From the NCBI RefSeq assembly GCF_019195435.1, contig NZ_CP078069.1:2356001-2420000 (forward strand): 64,000 bases of DNA, given 5' to 3'. The number at the start of each line of letters is the position of its first letter. The first letter of the stretch is position 1. The translations under genes were made by a program, and so were the position numbers. A model generated the notes under the pieces. It was given only the letters and a program-made list of their open reading frames with translations. It was not told the origin of the DNA and searched no databases. The DNA comes from Comamonas sp. NLF-1-9 (lineage in GTDB: Bacteria > Pseudomonadota > Gammaproteobacteria > Burkholderiales > Burkholderiaceae_C). This document shows positions 59,677-64,000 of the stretch, one piece after another.

Positions 59677-60456
59677 TCAATGGCCGCGAAACACCGGCGG
59701 GCGCCGCTCGAAGAAGGCCTCCAGGCCTTCGCGCAGATCGTCGGTGCCGGCGCAGGCTTCAAAGGATAGTGCCTCGGCCTCCAGCTGGCTTGCCAGGTCG
59801 CGGTCAAAACTTTCGCGCATCAGGCGTTTCATGCGGCCATAGGCCAGGGTGGGGCCGCTGGCCAGGCACCGGGCCAGCGCCTGCGTGGCCGTTTGCAGTT
59901 CACCGGCGGGCAGCACGCGGTTGATCAGGCCCAGGCGCAGCGCGTCTTCGGCGCTCAGGCTCTCGCCCAGCAGCGCGATCTCCAGCGCGTGGCGCAGGCC
60001 GGTCAGGCGCGGCAGCGCCCAGGAGCCGCCCAGGTCGCAGTTGGTGCCCAGATTGATGTAGGCCAGATTGAACTTGCTGCCTTCGGCCGCGAGGACGAAG
60101 TCGCACATCAGCATCAGCGACAAGCCGCCGCCGGCCGACGCGCCATGCACCTGGGCGATGATCGGCGCGTCCATCTGGTGCATCAGGCGGATCGCCTCGT
60201 TCAGCGGGCCGAGCAGCGTGCGTGCGCCTTCGACCGGGTTGGCACGCAGCACGGCCAGGTCGCCCCCGGCGATGAAGGCGCGGCCCGCGCCCTTGAGCAC
60301 GACGGCGCGCACCGTGTTGTCCGCCGCAATCTCGCGCATCGCGGCGAGGAAGGCGAGCGCCATCTCCAGGTTCAGCGCATTGAGCGCCTCGGGGCGGTTG
60401 AACTGCAGCGTGGCGATGGCGCCCTCACGCGAGACGAGCAAGGTGTCGTCGGCCAT
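59677..60456 (-). CDS. Enoyl-CoA hydratase/isomerase family protein
   Basis: 259-residue crotonase-fold protein. Oxyanion-hole residues in GRAFIAGGDLAVL and VHGASAGGGLSLMLMCDFVL. The second catalytic position reads NLGTNCDLGGSWALPRL, with Asp in place of the hydratase Glu, which is more like PaaG-type isomerases. It lies 22 bp upstream of the thiolase in the same orientation. A repeat copy lies just upstream of the start. Confidence 0.88.
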   Translation of the reverse strand: MADDTLLVSREGAIATLQFNRPEALNALNLEMALAFLAAMREIAADNTVRAVVLKGAGRAFIAGGDLAVLRANPVEGARTLLGPLNEAIRLMHQMDAPIIAQVHGASAGGGLSLMLMCDFVLAAEGSKFNLAYINLGTNCDLGGSWALPRLTGLRHALEIALLGESLSAEDALRLGLINRVLPAGELQTATQALARCLASGPTLAYGRMKRLMRESFDRDLASQLEAEALSFEACAGTDDLREGLEAFFERRPPVFRGH

Positions 60457-60470
60457 GGTAACTCCTCAAA

Positions 60471-60524
60471 AAATAGCTGACAGCGCTTGTCTGGCGGGCG
60501 CTGCAGGCCGATTTGGCTTGAAAT
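60471..60524 (+). repeat. Dispersed palindromic repeat (copy i)
   Basis: Reads AAAAATAGCTGACAGCGCTT, then GTCTGGCGGGCGCTG, then CAGGCCGATTTGGCTTGAAA. Head AATAGCTGACAGCGCTTG, arm GCGCTG, tail AGGCCGATTTGGC. It sits between the enoyl-CoA hydratase start and the acyl-CoA synthetase remnant. Confidence 0.85.
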
Positions 60525-60549
60525 CATCACATTGCGCCGACAGCCCGGT

Positions 60550-60727
60550 TCAACGATACATCGCCTCGATCTCCGGCGCATACGCCTGGTAGATGCTTGC
60601 GCGGCGCACCTTCATCGTGGCGGTGACCTCGCCATCGTCGTGATCGAGTTCCTTGGTGAGCAGGCAGAACTTGCGGATCTGCGCCACCTGGGCGAGCTGG
60701 GCATTGCCGCGCGCCTGCATGCAGGTC
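60550..60727 (-). pseudogene. Remnant of a long-chain acyl-CoA synthetase (C-terminus)
   Basis: About 57 codons ending in a proper stop encode the C-terminal tail of an AMP-forming long-chain acyl-CoA synthetase: AQVAQIRKFCLLTKELDHDD, then GEVTATMKVRRASIYQAYAP, then EIEAMYR. Everything upstream (adenylation domain and start) is missing; the frame meets the TetR remnant near 60727. Intact relatives exceed 500 residues. Inactive remnant. Confidence 0.75.
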
Positions 60728-60932
60728 TATGCCGAGATCGTGGTGCAGCCCTTTGGCGTGCGCCTGATCCGCGTGGGCGACGAAGAGGTGCCCGAACCCA
60801 GCCGGCGCGAGCACAGGCGCATGAAGTCCGAGATCGACCTGGCCTTTCGCCGCCTGGTCGCGCTAGGCGTCGAAGAGGGCTCCATCGCTGCGTGCGACCC
60901 CAAGATCATGGCCTTCGTGATCGCCGGCGTGC
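60728..60932 (+). pseudogene. Remnant of a TetR-family regulator (C-terminal domain fragment)
   Basis: About 68 codons, VYAEIVVQPFGVRLIRVGDE, later AFRRLVALGVEEGSIAACDP and KIMAFVIAG, match the ligand-binding end of TetR regulators. The HTH is missing, and after AFVIAG the frame runs into the 3' end of the PACE gene instead of the usual NWIxxWY ending. It is truncated at both ends. Confidence 0.7.
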
Positions 60933-61385
60933 TCAAACGCCCGCCTGTGCCGAAGCGGGCAGCCCGAAAAAGTGGTCGAACCCCCAGTTGAAGACGTAGG
61001 TGTAGACCAGGAAGAAGACCACCAGCGCGCCTTCCATCACCAGCGCCTGCCAGAGCGTGACCTCGAACCACCAGGCCATCAGTGGAATCAGGATCAGCGC
61101 CAGCCCGCCCTCAAAGCCGATCGCGTGCGCCACGCGCCGCGCGACCGAGCGGCCCTTGACGCTCTGGCGCGCCTCCCACCATTCGAAGGCGGCGTTGAAG
61201 GAGACGTTCCAGAGCACCGCGATGACCGAGGCGGCGACCGCCATCACGCCGGATTCGCCCGGCTGCTGCCCTATGACGATGAAGAGCAGGCCGGATGCGA
61301 TGATGGCGATGATCTCGTAGATGGTGACGTAAATCACCCGGCGCCAGGGGCCTTGCAGCCCCGTGGCCTGATGGGAAGCGGACAT
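60933..61385 (-). CDS. PACE-family (AceI-like) efflux transporter
   Basis: 150 residues with four membrane segments and two tandem bacterial transmembrane-pair domains: RRVIYVTIYEIIAIIASGLL, VLWNVSFNAAFEWWEARQS and RVAHAIGFEGGLALILIPLM, ending YTYVFNWGFDHFFGLPAS. PACE pumps export chlorhexidine, acriflavine and short diamines. Start at ATG 61385. Its 3' end is fused to the scar of gene remnants, suggesting it arrived or was rearranged with that event. Confidence 0.9.
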   Translation of the reverse strand: MSASHQATGLQGPWRRVIYVTIYEIIAIIASGLLFIVIGQQPGESGVMAVAASVIAVLWNVSFNAAFEWWEARQSVKGRSVARRVAHAIGFEGGLALILIPLMAWWFEVTLWQALVMEGALVVFFLVYTYVFNWGFDHFFGLPASAQAGV

Positions 61386-61459
61386 CGGGCGAGTATAAAA
61401 AGCGTCGCGCGCCCTGCGCGGGCGCGCGAGCGACAGCAACTTTTGACGGAGCATAGGCT

Positions 61460-62011
61460 ATGGCAACGCGCTGCACCCTGGTGGGCATGCCGGGTTCGGG
61501 CAAATCCACGGTGGGCCGCCACCTGGCGCGGCGGCTGGGCTGCGACTTCGTGGACATGGACCAGCAGCTCGAGCAGCGCCTGGGCTGCAGCATCCGCAGC
61601 TACTTCGAGGCCCAGGGCGAAGCCGCGTTTCGCGCGCACGAAGCGGCGCTGCTGGCCGAGCTGGCCGCGCAGCCCGGCGCCATCGTGCTGTCCACCGGCG
61701 GCGGCGTGGTGCTGCGCGCCGACAACCGCGCGCTCTTGCGCACGCACTGCGCGCCGGTGTTCTACCTGCGCGCCAACGCCGACGAAATCTTTCACCGCCT
61801 GCGCCACGACCGCAAGCGCCCGCTGCTGCAGGTGGACAACCCGCAGGAGCGCCTGCGCCTGCTGTTTCGCGAGCGCGACCCGCTGTACCGCGAAGTGGCG
61901 CACTACGTGATGGAAACCCGCCGCGCCAGCGTGCAGGCGCTGGTGAGCAGGGTGCAGATGCAGCTGGACATGGCCGCGCCTGGCGGGCCTGGCAAGCCGA
62001 TCGCTGACTGA
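61460..62011 (+). CDS. aroK: Shikimate kinase
   Basis: 183 residues: Walker A GMPGSGKST (9-17), the shikimate-binding DFVDMDQQLEQRLG and FRAHEAALL, GGGVVLRADNRALL and the lid region RKRPLLQ. It phosphorylates shikimate in aromatic amino-acid synthesis. The usual aroB partner does not follow here; recX converges on it with a 20-bp gap. Confidence 0.94.
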   Translation: MATRCTLVGMPGSGKSTVGRHLARRLGCDFVDMDQQLEQRLGCSIRSYFEAQGEAAFRAHEAALLAELAAQPGAIVLSTGGGVVLRADNRALLRTHCAPVFYLRANADEIFHRLRHDRKRPLLQVDNPQERLRLLFRERDPLYREVAHYVMETRRASVQALVSRVQMQLDMAAPGGPGKPIAD

Positions 62012-62031
62012 GTATTTCGCGCGCTGCGGCT

Positions 62032-62520
62032 TCAGAGCCCGTGGTCGGGCTCGCAGCCGGATGCCGCCTGCGACCCGCCCGCGAGCGCGAGCGCGCGGCG
62101 CACGGTCTCGCCAGAAAAACCCCGGGCTGCGAGAAAGCGCATCTGGCGCGCGCGTTCGCGCGCATCGGCGGGCACCGGGCCGTCGCCAAAGCGCTTGCGC
62201 CAGACCGCCAGCGCCCGCGCCAGCTCCGTGCCCGCGAGCTGCTCGGCGCTGGCGCGCAGCAGCTCCTCGCTCAAGCCCTTGCTGCGTAGCTCTTGCAGCA
62301 CGCGCTGGCTGCCCAGCAGCGGCGCGCGCCGGTGCAGCAGCGACTCGGCCACGCGCGCCTCGTCGATGAAACCCTTGGCGGCCAGCGCGTCCAGCAATGC
62401 CGGCAGGTCCTCGCCCTCTTGCACATGGCGCGAGAGCTTGGCCATGAGTTCGGCGCGCGAATGCTCGCGCTGGGCAAGCAGGCGCAGCGCGCGGGCCTTG
62501 AGCGTAGGGGGAGACTTCAT
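62032..62520 (-). CDS. recX: RecX, RecA regulatory protein
   Basis: 162 residues of three-helix repeats typical of RecX: ALRLLAQREHSRAELMAKLS, LDALAAKGFIDEARVAESLL and ARQMRFLAARGFSGETVRRA. It inhibits RecA filament extension. It follows recA in the same direction, but 122 bp away with a dispersed repeat copy between them. Confidence 0.92.
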   Translation of the reverse strand: MKSPPTLKARALRLLAQREHSRAELMAKLSRHVQEGEDLPALLDALAAKGFIDEARVAESLLHRRAPLLGSQRVLQELRSKGLSEELLRASAEQLAGTELARALAVWRKRFGDGPVPADARERARQMRFLAARGFSGETVRRALALAGGSQAASGCEPDHGL

Positions 62521-62522
62521 CT

Positions 62523-62580
62523 ATGAAAATAGGAGCTGCTGGCGCTTGTGCAGCAAGGCTTTGAGGCAGATTTGACCAAA
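62523..62580 (+). repeat. Dispersed palindromic repeat (copy j)
   Basis: Reads GAAAATAGGAGCTGCTGGCG, then CTTGTGCAGCAAGGCTTTG, then AGGCAGATTTGACCAAAA. Head ATAGGAGCTGCTGGCGCTTG, arm CAAGGCTTT, tail GAGGCAGATTTGACC. It lies in the recA-recX gap, starting 3 bp before the recX start codon on the opposite strand's reading. Confidence 0.85.
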
Positions 62581-62642
62581 ACTACAGACCCGCAGGAAGC
62601 ACCCGCGGGCCTGTACCCGGCGCCGCGCCGCAGCACTGCGGC

Positions 62643-63752
<1,110 letters not shown>

Positions 63753-63779
63753 GCTGAACTCCTGCTGAAGGACGGTGAA

Positions 63780-63799
63780 TACTGGATGGTTGAACAGTA
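63780..63799 (-). promoter_or_regulatory. LexA (SOS) box of recA
   Basis: TACTG-N10-CAGTA, a perfect inverted repeat matching the SOS-box ends (TACTGT...ACAGTA), 28 bp before the recA start codon. It may also affect the divergent MarR-type gene. Confidence 0.82.
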
Positions 63800-63875
63800 G
63801 TGTAGGGTCGATAAAAGAAATTTCCACAGATAATTGGTCAGTTTGCCTGACAATCAAGCCGTGCCCCAAACCCCC

Positions 63876-64000
63876 ATGCCCGACGAGCGCTGGCGCCAGT
63901 CCCATCTGGGCCGGCTGCTCGGGCATGCCGCGCGGCGTTTTGACGCGCGCGTGCTGCAGCTCATGGCGCGTGACGTGCAGGTGCCGCTGGCGCTGTCCAA
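63876..64000 (+). CDS. MarR-family-like regulator (5' part only)
   Basis: The first 41 residues, [20 protein letters not shown] followed by [20 protein letters not shown], resemble the opening helix and dimerisation region of MarR regulators. The winged helix lies beyond the window. ATG 63876 used; in-frame GTG 63861 is an alternative start. Divergent from recA with the LexA-type box between. Confidence 0.6.
   Translation, partial: MPDERWRQSHLGRLLGHAARRFDARVLQLMARDVQVPLALS

Overview
This is a GC-rich, densely coding bacterial chromosome segment with no rRNA, tRNA, CRISPR array, prophage or insertion sequence that I can recognise. Protein content and gene order point to a betaproteobacterium of the order Burkholderiales, most likely Comamonadaceae (Acidovorax / Diaphorobacter / Alicycliphilus-like). 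The supporting neighbourhoods are tsaB-rimI-UDG-like, argS-SPOR-dsbA, lptA-lptB-rpoN, mnmG-rsmG-parA-parB and recX-recA. A short palindromic repeat family scattered through the window also resembles intergenic sequence I associate with this family. The genus cannot be fixed from the sequence alone.

Layout. 1-7820: a Kdp potassium-uptake locus with the unusual order kdpA-kdpC-kdpB, then a 68-aa one-span membrane protein, a TorF-type putative porin, and the sensor/regulator pair kdpD-kdpE. 7848-10862 (minus): corA, then the tsaB-rimI-UDG-like operon. 10951-15766 (plus): dacB (PBP4-type), a GGDEF diguanylate cyclase, an SGNH lipoprotein and a DUF808 membrane protein. 15823-19168: malate synthase G divergent from a LysR regulator. 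19382-20237: a DUF2214 membrane protein and a PsiF-type protein. 20357-27791 (plus): argS, a SPOR protein, dsbA, lptA, lptB, rpoN and an RlmL-like methyltransferase. 27915-36725 is mixed: a VanX/DdpX-like dipeptidase, a cupin, an S33-type lipoprotein hydrolase, a lone PIN protein, a uracil-type permease, a small-protein/nucleotidyltransferase pair, a thioesterase, a PduO adenosyltransferase, a D-lactate dehydrogenase and a hemerythrin-like protein. 36847-41241 (minus): a five-gene run of exported proteins (COG3014-type, YcfL, LpoB, CsgG-like, alpha/beta hydrolase). 41414-46654 (minus): a membrane-anchored methyltransferase, parB, parA, rsmG and mnmG, with three parS sites. 46744-53706: an old yellow enzyme and a copper-homeostasis group (cueR-copZ, copA, each with a CueR-type dyad) flanking a CPA2 antiporter, then a MOSC protein. 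53735-57789: an NlpC/P60 lipoprotein, PagL-like and Spy-like proteins, rdgC and an SpmA/SpmB-like fusion. 57790-60932: a gap with DnaA-box-like sites, a DUF3293 protein, thiolase and enoyl-CoA hydratase, then a scar of gene remnants. 60933-64000: PACE efflux protein, aroK, recX, recA with a LexA-type box, and the start of a MarR-type regulator.

Functional themes: K+ uptake and sensing, envelope biogenesis and remodelling (dacB, LptA/LptB, LpoB-type operon, PagL, NlpC, DsbA), chromosome segregation (ParABS), copper export, and DNA repair (RecA/RecX/RdgC).

The most unusual signal is a dispersed, roughly 50-bp, imperfectly palindromic repeat family. I count ten copies. They hug stop codons and gene starts, and two sit in frame inside rpoN and the rlmL-like gene. 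Other notable points are the kdpACB order, a double-remnant deletion scar at 60550-60932, a REP-like hairpin at 27833-27887, and the linked LpoB/CsgG-like exported-protein operon.
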